This document shows, one piece after another, positions 1-7,224 of a stretch of DNA of 9,969 bases. The stretch is from NCBI GenBank assembly GCA_002279285.1, contig NCBR01000078.1, positions 1 to 9,969 of the forward strand, read 5' to 3'. Both the position numbers and the translations under genes were made by a program. Numbering within the stretch: position 1 is the first letter of the stretch; each line of letters begins with the position of its first letter. The stretch is from Acidobacteria bacterium 37-71-11. Its GTDB lineage: Bacteria; Acidobacteriota; Thermoanaerobaculia; Thermoanaerobaculales; Thermoanaerobaculaceae. The notes under the pieces are model-generated. The model was not told the origin of the DNA. It did no database searches and worked only from the letters and a program-made list of their open reading frames with translations.

Positions 1-17
1 GTCGCGGGCACAGGAGC

Positions 18-53
18 ATGCGGGCTCGGGCGCGGGGGCGCCCGGGCCCGCAT
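18..53. terminator. Strong GC-rich hairpin, possible terminator of an upstream gene
   Basis: Bases 18-33 and 38-53 are reverse complements over 16 pairs, with a single T-G mismatch (26 against 45, a G-U wobble in RNA) and a four-base GGGG loop at 34-37. The stem is almost entirely G+C. No T-tract follows on the plus strand, so it is not a textbook intrinsic terminator, but stem-only terminators are common in GC-rich genomes. It lies upstream of the first gene and could end a transcript entering from the left. Seen: the inverted repeat. Inferred: the terminator role. Confidence 0.4.
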
Positions 54-205
54 CCGGCCACCCGCGGGACCGGCAAGCAAGAGGCCACGCAGTGGACGAC
101 GAAGCGCCGTCAGAGCAACCCGGCCACCGCCCGCGGGGCAGCAAGAGACGACAGCTTGCCCTGGAAGCGTCGATGTTCATCCCCAGTGGCGGCGAGGAGG
201 CTCCG

Positions 206-235
206 TTGAGGACTCTCACGATCCTCGTGCCTTGA
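206..235 (+). other. Nine-codon open frame with good RBS; possible leader peptide or glycosyltransferase remnant
   Basis: A GAGGAGG Shine-Dalgarno at 194-200 is followed after five bases by a TTG start and then eight more codons and TGA. The peptide reads MRTLTILVP. This resembles the N-terminus of family 2 glycosyltransferases, which often begin with a short lead-in to a TILVPVYNE-type strand. Here the frame stops right after the proline. It lies 31 bp upstream of the membrane glycosyltransferase-like gene at 267. It could be a decayed gene start, a leader peptide or chance; nine residues cannot settle it. The rest of 1-266 shows no convincing gene. The frame open from the left edge to 235 is rich in R, G, P and H and resembles no protein I know. 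Confidence 0.2.
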
Positions 236-266
236 CGCCTGTCCCCGCCCGGACGAGACTGGCGCC

Positions 267-1730
267 GTGTCACGTCCGCCAAAGGAGAGTTGGCGCTGGG
301 CCGCGCTTGCGCTCGCGGCGCTCGCGCCTCGCGTCTGCGGTGCGTTTCTGCGGCATCCCTGGCATGACGAGTACTTCACGGCGTGGGCCGGGCAGTTGAG
401 CCTCAGCGGGTTGGTCGCCGCGCTCCGTCTCGATTCCGGGCCGCCGCTCCCCTACCTCCTGGTCAAGCTCGTCGCGGGCCTCGGCGTTCCCCCGCTGGCC
501 GCCGCCCGGGCCGTGTCGGTGATCGCCGGGACGGCCGCGGTGCTGCTCGCCGCGCGCGCCGCGCGCCGAGCGTTCGGACCCCGGGCGGGATGGTGGGCGG
601 GCGCGTTCCTGGCCGTCCATCCGCTGGCGATCGCCTGGTCGTGCGAGGGCAGGGCGTACGCCCTCCTGTTCATGGCCGCCGCCTGGGCGTGGGAGAGGAT
701 CGAGACCATGGCGTACGAACGACGCGGGGCGGTGGGCCTGGCCGCCGCCGTGGCGTTCGCGTGCTGGAGCCACGGCCTCGGCCTGCTCCTGGCCGCGGTC
801 CTCGCGGTTGTCGCCCTCATGCTGCAGCCCCCCGCGCGCTCGCGGGCGCTGGCAGCCGTCTGCGCCGGCTTGGCGAGCCACCTCCCGTGGCTGCCGATCG
901 CGATGCACCAACCCCCCGCCGCGATCGCCTGGATGGCCGCCGCCTGGCGCGCGATGCCGCCGGCGGCGCGTCTCGCGGCGCCGGTGCGGCTGCTGTCGCC
1001 GCTCGGCGCGTACGCCACGGCGCTCGACCTGCCCTCGTCCCCATGGTGGCTGGAGGCGGCCGCCGGGATCGCGCTGGCCGCGGTCGTCATCGCCGGCTGC
1101 CGCGCCGGCGGCGCCTGGCGAACGGCGATCGGGGCGGCACTGCCCCCGGTGATGCTCGGGGCGCTGGCCGCCGCCGGCGTCCCAGCGTTCTACCCTGGGC
1201 GCGGCGAGGCGCTGGCCCTCGCGCCGCTGGCGCTCCTGGTTGGCGCCGCCGCCGCCAGGTCGCGCCCTGCCGCGCTGGCGGTGCTGGCGCTGACGTGCGG
1301 CGCCGCCGTGACATCGGCCCGTGCCCAGGTTGCGTGGGCGACGGTGCCGCCCAGCGGCGAGCAGCGCATCGCGGCGTGTCTTCGGCAGGCGCTGCCCGAC
1401 GGCGGGACCGTGGTCATCGGCGGCTACTGGCGCCTCGGCATCGCCTACCACCTGAGAACGTTGGCCCGCCGCTACACCCTCGTCAACGTGCCGGCCGAGG
1501 CGGCGCGCCACCCGGGGTGGTACGACCCTCGCGCCGATGCCCCCCGGAGCGATGAGGTCGAGGCCTTGGCCGGGCGTTTGCTCGCGTCGCGGACCCCGGT
1601 CGCGATCATCGCCACCCCCGGCATCGCCACCACCCAACCCCTCGAGCGCATGGCCGGACTCCTCCGCCTACATCCGGCGATCGCGGTACCCGGCGGCATT
1701 GTTTTCGTCCCCTCCGCCACTAGGAGGTAG
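267..1730 (+). CDS. Polytopic membrane protein, GT-C/PMT-like (family 39-type) glycosyltransferase
   Basis: This 487-residue protein probably transfers a sugar from a polyprenyl-phosphate carrier at the outer face of the inner membrane. A first hydrophobic segment (about 11-28) leads into a loop with HDEYF, where D34-E35 match the acidic pair that GT-C enzymes of the ArnT/PMT type carry in their first external loop. A series of Ala/Leu/Val-rich membrane segments follows to about residue 349. A soluble C-terminal domain (about 350-487) contains a GGTVVIGGYWR strand and GWYDPR. The start is GTG, with only a weak GGACGAG upstream (251-257); no better in-frame start is visible. It is convergent with the next gene and overlaps it by 11 bp at the 3' end. 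The family call rests on topology and the DE loop, not on a database match. The acceptor and sugar are unknown. Confidence 0.85.
   Translation: MSRPPKESWRWAALALAALAPRVCGAFLRHPWHDEYFTAWAGQLSLSGLVAALRLDSGPPLPYLLVKLVAGLGVPPLAAARAVSVIAGTAAVLLAARAARRAFGPRAGWWAGAFLAVHPLAIAWSCEGRAYALLFMAAAWAWERIETMAYERRGAVGLAAAVAFACWSHGLGLLLAAVLAVVALMLQPPARSRALAAVCAGLASHLPWLPIAMHQPPAAIAWMAAAWRAMPPAARLAAPVRLLSPLGAYATALDLPSSPWWLEAAAGIALAAVVIAGCRAGGAWRTAIGAALPPVMLGALAAAGVPAFYPGRGEALALAPLALLVGAAAARSRPAALAVLALTCGAAVTSARAQVAWATVPPSGEQRIAACLRQALPDGGTVVIGGYWRLGIAYHLRTLARRYTLVNVPAEAARHPGWYDPRADAPRSDEVEALAGRLLASRTPVAIIATPGIATTQPLERMAGLLRLHPAIAVPGGIVFVPSATRR
1720..1730. other. Convergent 3' overlap of two genes
   Basis: The plus-strand glycosyltransferase-like gene ends with TAG at 1728-1730. 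The minus-strand membrane-protein gene ends with TAG read from 1722-1720. The two coding ends therefore share 11 bp and leave no room for a terminator between them. Transcripts from both sides must run into the opposing gene, unless termination occurs inside coding sequence. Confidence 0.85.
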
Positions 1731-3375
1731 GCCGGCCCGGGACGGGTCCGGTTTCGTCCGCAGCGCTGCCCGGCGCGGGCGGGCTCGGCCGCCGCCTCCA
1801 CGCCAGGAAACCCAGCGCGGCGACGCCGGCGAGCGACAGGGCGATTCCGGCGACGTCCTCCGGCAACAGCGTCTGACGGGCCACGACGCGATGCTCTCCG
1901 GGCGCAACCCCGATGGTGATCAGCCCGCTCTCGTTCGCCCACCCGACGCGCCGGCCGTCGACCGAGACCTCCCAGCCGTCGGCGGCCAGCAGCGGCAGGC
2001 TCACGGAGCCGCCCGCAGGAGCGTCACAGCGGAACTCGAAGCGGTCGGGCGAGGGGCGCCCGACGGCCGTCACCAGCGCGCGGGCGCGACCCGCGGCAGC
2101 CAGTGCGGCCGGAAGGTCGACCCCGCGCGGCAGGTAGGCGGGAAAGGAAGGAAGAATCGGCGGCACGCCGTAGCGGACCGCGGCGCGCGCCACGGCGCCG
2201 CCGGAGTCGCCGGGCCGCAGAGGCGCCCCCGGCGCCAGCCGCCAGCGCGTCCAGCTCACACCGGCGAGCGGAAGCAGGAGCAGACCGATCGCGACGGCGC
2301 GCAACCCTCGCCGCGGCGAGCGCAGCGCCGCGAGCGTTGCCAGGCACGCCGCCACCCCGATCCACCGCCACGGGAACTGCAACCATCCCAGGCCAGGCAG
2401 ATACCGGTACAGCGGAGCCGCCAGGGGCGTTGCCATGAAGGCCGTTGCAACCGCCGCAGCCCCCAGCCCGCGCGCCGCGCGGCGGTCGAACGCGGCCAAC
2501 CCCAGCCCCGCAGCCGCCGCCCCCGCCAGGGCGAGCAGCAGCTGGCGTCCGAGCACCGGGTCATCTGCGAGGCCACCCGGCAGGAAGTGCCGCGCGAAGT
2601 CGAACGCGCCTTCGGTCAGGAAGCTGGACGAGGTGCGGCCCAGCGCGGCGGCGTTCGGCAACCACGAAACCGCCGACAGTGCCGCCGCCAACGCGCCCGC
2701 TGCGACGAGGCGCACGAGCCGTTCGCGCCGTGGCCCCGCGAGATGGAACGCCGCGACCACGCCGCACGCCATCACGGCGAGCGGCAGCTGGGTGGCGAGC
2801 AGCACGGCCCACGCCAGCGCCGCCTCCACCATCTCGCCCCGGGACGCCGGCCGCGGCGGCAGCGAGACATCCAGCACCCAGGGAAGGATGGCCAAACCCC
2901 AGCCCTCGGCGAGGGAGACCCGCTCGTGGAGGGCGATCACCAGGTAGGGGCTGGCCGACCAGGCCACTGCGGCCACGGCTGCCCAGGCCGGCGACGCGCC
3001 CCGCCGGCGCCCGACACGCAGCATCGCGCACCCCGCGAGGATGGCGATGAGCACCGTCGCCAGCGAGGTCGCGGCGACGCCGTCGTTGGCCGCCAGGGCA
3101 AGCGCCGCGTGGATCGAGAGTGGAACCAAGGGATAGGCGCGCGCCTCGGGGCCGCCAAGGCCGGCGTTGAGGTCCGGGTACCAGCGCGGCAGCGCCACGC
3201 CGCCGAGCCAGCAGTGCGCGTGCTGCTGGGCGCGCATCGCGTGGTAGTACGCGTCGTCCCCGCCTGGCGGGCCGACCAGCAGCGGCGCGCCCCCCACGAC
3301 CAGACCGAAACCGATCACCACCAGGATCGGCCAGCGGCCCCAGCCGCCCGCACCGGTCGGGGCAGGGTCACGCAC
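1720..3375 (-). CDS. PTPS-related (PF10131-type) polytopic membrane protein, GT-C-like
   Basis: This protein has 551 residues from the chosen GTG at 3375, which overlaps the upstream gene's stop by 8 bp and has AGGCGG five bases upstream. The frame stays open to 3570, but that extra part lies inside the neighbour's coding sequence. TM1 spans about 15-34. The first external loop holds GDDAYYH (D40, D41, H45), then LPRWYPDLNAGLGGP (62-76). Further on come an R-x4-E pair in ERVSLAEGW, LQFPWRW (encoded at 2362-2382), a beta-rich domain (about 452-504, with DGWEVSVDG and APGEHRV) and a last TM (about 508-526). These motifs match the PTPS-related membrane protein group and the YfhO-like C-terminal fold as I know them. 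Such proteins are thought to handle lipid-linked sugars, but the reaction here is unknown. It is the last gene of the minus-strand operon and a paralogue of its upstream neighbour. Confidence 0.85.
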   Translation of the reverse strand: MRDPAPTGAGGWGRWPILVVIGFGLVVGGAPLLVGPPGGDDAYYHAMRAQQHAHCWLGGVALPRWYPDLNAGLGGPEARAYPLVPLSIHAALALAANDGVAATSLATVLIAILAGCAMLRVGRRRGASPAWAAVAAVAWSASPYLVIALHERVSLAEGWGLAILPWVLDVSLPPRPASRGEMVEAALAWAVLLATQLPLAVMACGVVAAFHLAGPRRERLVRLVAAGALAAALSAVSWLPNAAALGRTSSSFLTEGAFDFARHFLPGGLADDPVLGRQLLLALAGAAAAGLGLAAFDRRAARGLGAAAVATAFMATPLAAPLYRYLPGLGWLQFPWRWIGVAACLATLAALRSPRRGLRAVAIGLLLLPLAGVSWTRWRLAPGAPLRPGDSGGAVARAAVRYGVPPILPSFPAYLPRGVDLPAALAAAGRARALVTAVGRPSPDRFEFRCDAPAGGSVSLPLLAADGWEVSVDGRRVGWANESGLITIGVAPGEHRVVARQTLLPEDVAGIALSLAGVAALGFLAWRRRPSPPAPGSAADETGPVPGRPTS

Positions 3376-4981
3376 CGGAACCGCCTGCCCGGCGCCGCCG
3401 GCCCAGCCGCAGCCTTCCCCAGCCGAGCGCCAGACCAGTCGCGACAGCAACCGCCAGCCCGACCCGGGCCCACGGGTCGCCCGCCCAGCTGACCCGCACC
3501 AGGTGGCGGCCGGGCGGCACCGAGACCTCCACCACACCGGTCGTCCCATAAACCGGCACCGCGACGTCATCGACCGACGCCCGCCAGAACGGGTAGTCGA
3601 GCAGTCGCAGGGCCACGTTCGTCCTCCCAGTCGCCTCGACCCGGAGGGCGCGCTCGAGCGGCGCCCAACTCACCACCGTGACGCGTCCCTCTCCGCTGTC
3701 GAGAACGGCGTCGCGGGCACCAAAACGCTCCAGGTTCCGGGCGAGCAGCGCCCAGGAGGCGGGGCGGTTCTGGGCGGCGTCTACGACCATTGGGTTGCCG
3801 CCGAAGGAGGTGAACACGGCGGCGCCCGCCTGCTTCCAGGTCATGGCTGCCGTCAGGCGGGGGTCGCTGGCCACTCCGCGCCACGGGAACGCGAGCAACG
3901 GCGCTAGAAGGCAGCCCAGCGCCAACCTGCCGCCGGGGGACGCCAGCGACCGCCGCAGCGGGCGAGCGCCGACGACCATGGCCGGCAAGAGCCAACGCCA
4001 TGGGAACTGGAGGAACGAGAACGGCGACGGCGGCGCGTAGAGGAAAGCGGCCAGCGGTGACGCCAGCGCGACCGCCACGAGCACGGCAACGGTCCGCACC
4101 CCCTCGGTGCGCCACCAGCGCTCGGCGGCCAGCGCCACCAGGAGCGCGACGGCGCACCACCCGAGCCAGATGTTCTCGCCGAGGGCGTGCGCGGACGGAG
4201 AGCCCAGCACGTTGCGGGACGCGACGAAGATCCCGCCGGTCAACGCATCGCGGTCCATCAGACCCGCCTCGAACGCCAGCGGCAGCCAGTGCCACGCCGT
4301 CAGGCCGGCAGCCACCACCGCGGCCCCAGTCAGCTTGAGCAGGCGCCAGGCGTCACGCGCCGCCACGGCGGCCACGCCCATCAGGACCAACGCCATGAGC
4401 GTCGTTGGGGCGTGCATGAGCCAGAGCAGCCCGAGCAGGACGCCGTCGCGGGCTGGCGCCAGGTCGCCCTCGACCGCGACGTCGAGCAGCCACCAAAGCA
4501 ACGGAACGGCGAGGAACTCGGACCACGCCCCGCGGCCGAGCAAGGCGTAGACGACGACCGGCGCCGCCAGCAGGATCCCCCACTCGGCGGCGCCTGGCGT
4601 CCCACGCCGACGCCGGACCACGAGAAGAAATCCGCCCCATGCGAGCACAGGGACCGCGCGCAGCGCCGCTCCGGCGCTGCCGAGGGCGAGTCCCACCACT
4701 CCCTGGAGGAACGGTCCGAGTGGGCTGTACAGCCGGATCCCCGGGCTGCCGAACCCGGCGTTCAGGTCTGGCAGCCAGACCGGCAGCGCGCCGACCGCAA
4801 GGCAGCGCATCACCTCCCAGCACCAAAGCAGGTGGACGTAGAGATCCGGCCCCGCCGGAAGGTACGGCACGAGGGCCGCAGCGCCCGCCGCCGCGACGAT
4901 GGCCGGCGCCACGGCCGACCTCCCGCCCCACCGGTGGCCGGGCGACCCGACGCGAGGTTTGACCACGGGCGCATCATGCAC
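3368..4981 (-). CDS. PTPS-related (PF10131-type) polytopic membrane protein, paralogue of the downstream gene
   Basis: This protein has 537 residues from the chosen GTG. TM1 spans about 23-41, then GPDLYVH (D46, H50) and LPVWLPDLNAGFGSP (66-80). Further on come GRGAWSE, LQFPWRW (encoded at 3992-4012), a beta-rich C-terminal domain (about 448-499, with FWRASVDD and PPGRHLV) and a last TM (about 505-522) with a basic tail. The motif order is the same as in the next gene, so the two are probably an old tandem duplication. The start is uncertain. GTG 4912 has a perfect GGAGGT five bases upstream but leaves no basic residue before TM1. GTG 4981 or 4966 keeps the basic residues that favour a cytoplasmic N-terminus. 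GTG 5044 and 5059 are also in frame, but third-position GC falls there. The family call is from motifs; the substrate is unknown. Confidence 0.85.
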   Translation of the reverse strand: MHDAPVVKPRVGSPGHRWGGRSAVAPAIVAAAGAAALVPYLPAGPDLYVHLLWCWEVMRCLAVGALPVWLPDLNAGFGSPGIRLYSPLGPFLQGVVGLALGSAGAALRAVPVLAWGGFLLVVRRRRGTPGAAEWGILLAAPVVVYALLGRGAWSEFLAVPLLWWLLDVAVEGDLAPARDGVLLGLLWLMHAPTTLMALVLMGVAAVAARDAWRLLKLTGAAVVAAGLTAWHWLPLAFEAGLMDRDALTGGIFVASRNVLGSPSAHALGENIWLGWCAVALLVALAAERWWRTEGVRTVAVLVAVALASPLAAFLYAPPSPFSFLQFPWRWLLPAMVVGARPLRRSLASPGGRLALGCLLAPLLAFPWRGVASDPRLTAAMTWKQAGAAVFTSFGGNPMVVDAAQNRPASWALLARNLERFGARDAVLDSGEGRVTVVSWAPLERALRVEATGRTNVALRLLDYPFWRASVDDVAVPVYGTTGVVEVSVPPGRHLVRVSWAGDPWARVGLAVAVATGLALGWGRLRLGRRRRAGGSGA

Positions 4982-5073
4982 GACGGGCGGCCAGGAGTGA
5001 AGCTCACGGGCCGATGCGGGCGGCGAAACGCGTTCCGCACGCACAGGCCCCGGCGACACGACCGGTATCCGCC

Positions 5074-6030
5074 CTACCGCAGGCGGTTGGCCCGGAACCA
5101 CTCGACGAAGCGTTCGATCCCCTCCTCGATCGGGACGTGCGGCTCCCACCCCCACAGGCGCTTGGCCTTGCGCACGTCGGCGAAGGTGATCGGCACGTCG
5201 CCGGGCTGCAGCGGCAGCTCCTCGACCCGCGGCTCGACCCCGAGCGCCGCCGCGACCAGCTCGATCAGCCGCGCGAGGGTCGTCGTCCGCGAGCCGCCGA
5301 GGTTCACGATCTCGAAACTTGCGGCCGCGTCGAGCGCCGCGAGCGTCCCGGCCACGATGTCGTCGACGTAGGTGTAGTCGCGGGCGGTCGAGCCGTCGCC
5401 GTAGCGCGGCACGCTCTGGCCATGCGAAAGCTTGTCGGCGAACAGGCAGATCGCCATCTCGGGTCGCTGGCGCGGGCCGTACACCGTGAAGAAGCGCAGG
5501 CAGGTCACCGCCAGGCCGTAGAGGTGATGGTAGGTGAACGCCATCAGCTCGGCGCCCCGCTTGGTGGCAGCGTACGGGGACACAGGGCAGGTGATAGGGT
5601 CCTCCTCTGCGAAAGGAACCTTTGAGTTGATTCCGTACACCGACGAGGTCGACCCGAAGACGAAGGTGTCGGCGCCGGTCCGGCGGGCTGCGTCGAGGAG
5701 GTTGAGCGTGCCGGTGCCGTTGACCTCCTCGTACAACCGCGGCTCCCGGATCGACGGGCGCACGCCGGCGCGCGCCGCCAGGTGGACAGTCGCCGCGACG
5801 CCGAACCGGCGGTATGTGCCCTCGACCAGCGCGGCATCGCGGATGTCTCCCTCGACAAGGTGAAAGCGCGGGTTGCCTCGGGCCGGTTCGATGTTGGCGC
5901 GCTTGAAGGCGGGGTCGTAGTAGTCGTTGAAGTCGTCGAGACAGACCACCTCGGACCCGCGGTCCAGCAGCGCTGCGACCACGCCCGAACCGATGAAGCC
6001 GGCGCCTCCGGTGACCAGGATCGTCCCCAT
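5074..6030 (-). CDS. NAD-dependent sugar-nucleotide epimerase, UDP-glucuronate 4-epimerase-like (extended SDR)
   Basis: This 318-residue cytoplasmic enzyme has a full extended short-chain dehydrogenase layout. The Rossmann motif GGAGFIG spans 8-14, and D32-D33 at the end of the second strand favours NAD. SSVYG spans 129-133 and the catalytic Y153-x3-K157 lies in SPYAATKRGAE. FFTVYGPRQRPEMA (about 180-193) and GDGSTARDYTYVDD (about 211-224) form the substrate side. FNDYYDP (34-40) and the TVYGP..RP.MA pattern are typical of the CapI/GAE group that interconverts UDP-glucuronate and UDP-galacturonate. A related 4-epimerase or 4,6-dehydratase activity cannot be excluded. The length is normal for the family. 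The ATG follows AAAGGAG closely, and the mlaD stop lies within that RBS spacer. It would supply an activated sugar for the membrane proteins encoded downstream. Confidence 0.93.
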   Translation of the reverse strand: MGTILVTGGAGFIGSGVVAALLDRGSEVVCLDDFNDYYDPAFKRANIEPARGNPRFHLVEGDIRDAALVEGTYRRFGVAATVHLAARAGVRPSIREPRLYEEVNGTGTLNLLDAARRTGADTFVFGSTSSVYGINSKVPFAEEDPITCPVSPYAATKRGAELMAFTYHHLYGLAVTCLRFFTVYGPRQRPEMAICLFADKLSHGQSVPRYGDGSTARDYTYVDDIVAGTLAALDAAASFEIVNLGGSRTTTLARLIELVAAALGVEPRVEELPLQPGDVPITFADVRKAKRLWGWEPHVPIEEGIERFVEWFRANRLR

Positions 6031-6033
6031 CGT

Positions 6034-7224
6034 TTACTCCTTTGCCTTCGGCGTCGGCACCCCTTCGGGGCCCAGCGCCCCGCTCGGCCTCGCCGCAGCC
6101 CGCTCTCCGGCCGCGCGGCGGTTGCGGATGAACCACGTCGCAAGCTTCGAATCCTGAACCCCGCGCACCACGTTCTCGAGGTCCTTCACGAGTGTCGGAT
6201 CGTTGATCAGCCGCGAAGCGCTGCCCTGGCCGTGGTCGAGCTTGTCCGCCACCTGGCGCAGCGAGTAGGTGAGCTCCGCGAGGTTGGCGAGGAACGAGCG
6301 GGCGTACTCGTCGTCGTTCAGAAGGCGCGGCAGAACGCCCTTACCCTCCGTGAGGTCCTTGCCGGCGGCGGCCGCCGCCGTCCCGGCCTCGGCGATGCTG
6401 TCGAGGGCGCGCTGCAGCCGCTGCCGACCCTGCGGGTCCTTCAGCAGGCCCGCGGCCACCGAGTCGTCGCGCGCCAGATCCGCCGCAAGCGCTTCGCCGA
6501 CTGCGCGGCCGGCATGGGCCATCCCCGCGAGGTCGGCCACCAGCTGGTCACCGAGCTTGGGATCCGTGATGAGCTTGCCGAGTGCGCCCTTCCCCTCCCG
6601 GAGGTCCTTCAGGATGCCGTCGGTTTCGTCGAGGACCGAGCTCAACCGGTTCACGACCTGGCGCCCGCTCTCGGGGTTGACGGTGAGCTCGCCCAGGACC
6701 CCCTCGCCGCGCTCGACGCGTTCCAGGATCTTCCGCAGCGAGGTTGAGATCGCGAGGACGTTGGTCATCGCGTCGCCGCCGCGCGAGAGCACCGCCGAGA
6801 CGTCGGTCGGCTCCTCGCTCGGGATCACGCTCCCAGGGGGCAGCACCGGCTGCGACACGCTGCCGGAGGAGATCTCGAGGTAGCGGTCGCCCAACAGGCC
6901 CAGCGTGCGGATGCGCACCCGCGAATCGGCCCGGACCCGCTCGGCGAGGCGAGCGTTGATCCGCAGCACAACCGTGATCTCTGGCTGGTTGGGATCGGAT
7001 GGCAGCACCACGTCGTCGACGGAGCCGACCACGACGCCGTTGAGCCACACCGCCGCGCCCGGGATCAGCCCGCCGACGTGCTCGAAGCGAGTTTCGTACG
7101 TGACGTGGCGCTGGAACAGCCCCTGCTTCTTCCCGAGCATCACGATGATGAGACCGAGCACGATCAGCAAAGCCGTCGTGAACAGACCGACCTTCAGTTT
7201 CCGGCGACGATCAGCTTCAACCAT
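6034..7224 (-). CDS. mlaD: MlaD-type MCE protein of a lipid ABC transporter, with C-terminal repeats
   Basis: This 396-residue substrate-binding subunit would be anchored in the inner membrane and form a ring over the MlaE permease. After a basic N-terminus (RRRKLK) comes one TM segment (about 11-30), then a single MCE domain (about 39-118) with GGLIPGAAVWLNGVVVG and the closing LGLLGDRYLEI. The region from about 160 to 366 carries five imperfect helical repeats. A basic, Ala- and Pro-rich tail ends the protein. E. coli MlaD is about 183 residues, so this version is roughly twice as long because of the repeats. The ATG at 7224 has GGAGGAG three bases upstream and overlaps the mlaF end by 8 bp; the upstream in-frame ATG at 7284 lies inside mlaF and is not needed. 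The family is certain; the cargo, probably phospholipid, is inferred. Confidence 0.95.
   Translation of the reverse strand: MVEADRRRKLKVGLFTTALLIVLGLIIVMLGKKQGLFQRHVTYETRFEHVGGLIPGAAVWLNGVVVGSVDDVVLPSDPNQPEITVVLRINARLAERVRADSRVRIRTLGLLGDRYLEISSGSVSQPVLPPGSVIPSEEPTDVSAVLSRGGDAMTNVLAISTSLRKILERVERGEGVLGELTVNPESGRQVVNRLSSVLDETDGILKDLREGKGALGKLITDPKLGDQLVADLAGMAHAGRAVGEALAADLARDDSVAAGLLKDPQGRQRLQRALDSIAEAGTAAAAAGKDLTEGKGVLPRLLNDDEYARSFLANLAELTYSLRQVADKLDHGQGSASRLINDPTLVKDLENVVRGVQDSKLATWFIRNRRAAGERAAARPSGALGPEGVPTPKAKE
6037..6043 (-). promoter_or_regulatory. Ribosome binding site of the epimerase, embedded in the mlaD 3' end
   Basis: Reading the minus strand, AAAGGAG is followed by TAA (the mlaD stop, 6036-6034), ACG and the epimerase ATG at 6030. 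The site covers the last codons of mlaD, so ribosomes finishing mlaD are placed to restart at once. This supports the start chosen and co-expression of the two genes. Confidence 0.75.
6127..6714 (-). repeat. Five tandem protein repeats of about 38-42 residues in the MCE protein
   Basis: Repeat units start at residues 171, 209, 251, 292 and 330 of the MCE protein, a period of 38 to 42. Each begins with an acidic or basic residue and a short G-x-G stretch, as in ERGEGVLGELTVNP, REGKGALGKLITDP, TEGKGVLPRLLNDD and DHGQGSASRLINDP. A Leu-rich amphipathic helix follows in each. The third unit (ARDDSVAAGLLKDP) has lost the glycines. The repeats are at protein level; the DNA copies are not near-identical. 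Such units occur in long MCE proteins and may extend the periplasmic channel or needle. Confidence 0.75.

Noticed and set aside
18..209. 63-codon plus-strand open frame at the left edge
   Set aside because: It starts inside the GC hairpin, has no RBS, and its product is mostly R, G, P, A and T.
270..1637. Long minus-strand open frame (455 codons) opposite the first gene, with other long frames there
   Set aside because: Its product is dominated by R, G, P, Q and H, with no membrane or domain pattern. The plus-strand frame gives a clear membrane protein. High G+C removes stops from shadow frames.
1537..3492. Plus-strand open frame of 651 codons antisense to the 1720-3375 membrane protein
   Set aside because: Low-complexity R/Q/P/A/H-rich product with no recognisable motif; a GC-driven shadow of a well-supported gene.
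4187..5371. Plus-strand open frame of 394 codons across the membrane protein and epimerase genes
   Set aside because: It runs antisense to two well-supported genes and has shadow-type composition, with no motif.
4982..6136. Upstream extension of the 3368-4981 frame to 922 codons
   Set aside because: The extension lies over the epimerase in another frame, and its translation is Arg/Gly-rich without motifs. The epimerase is certain in its own frame.
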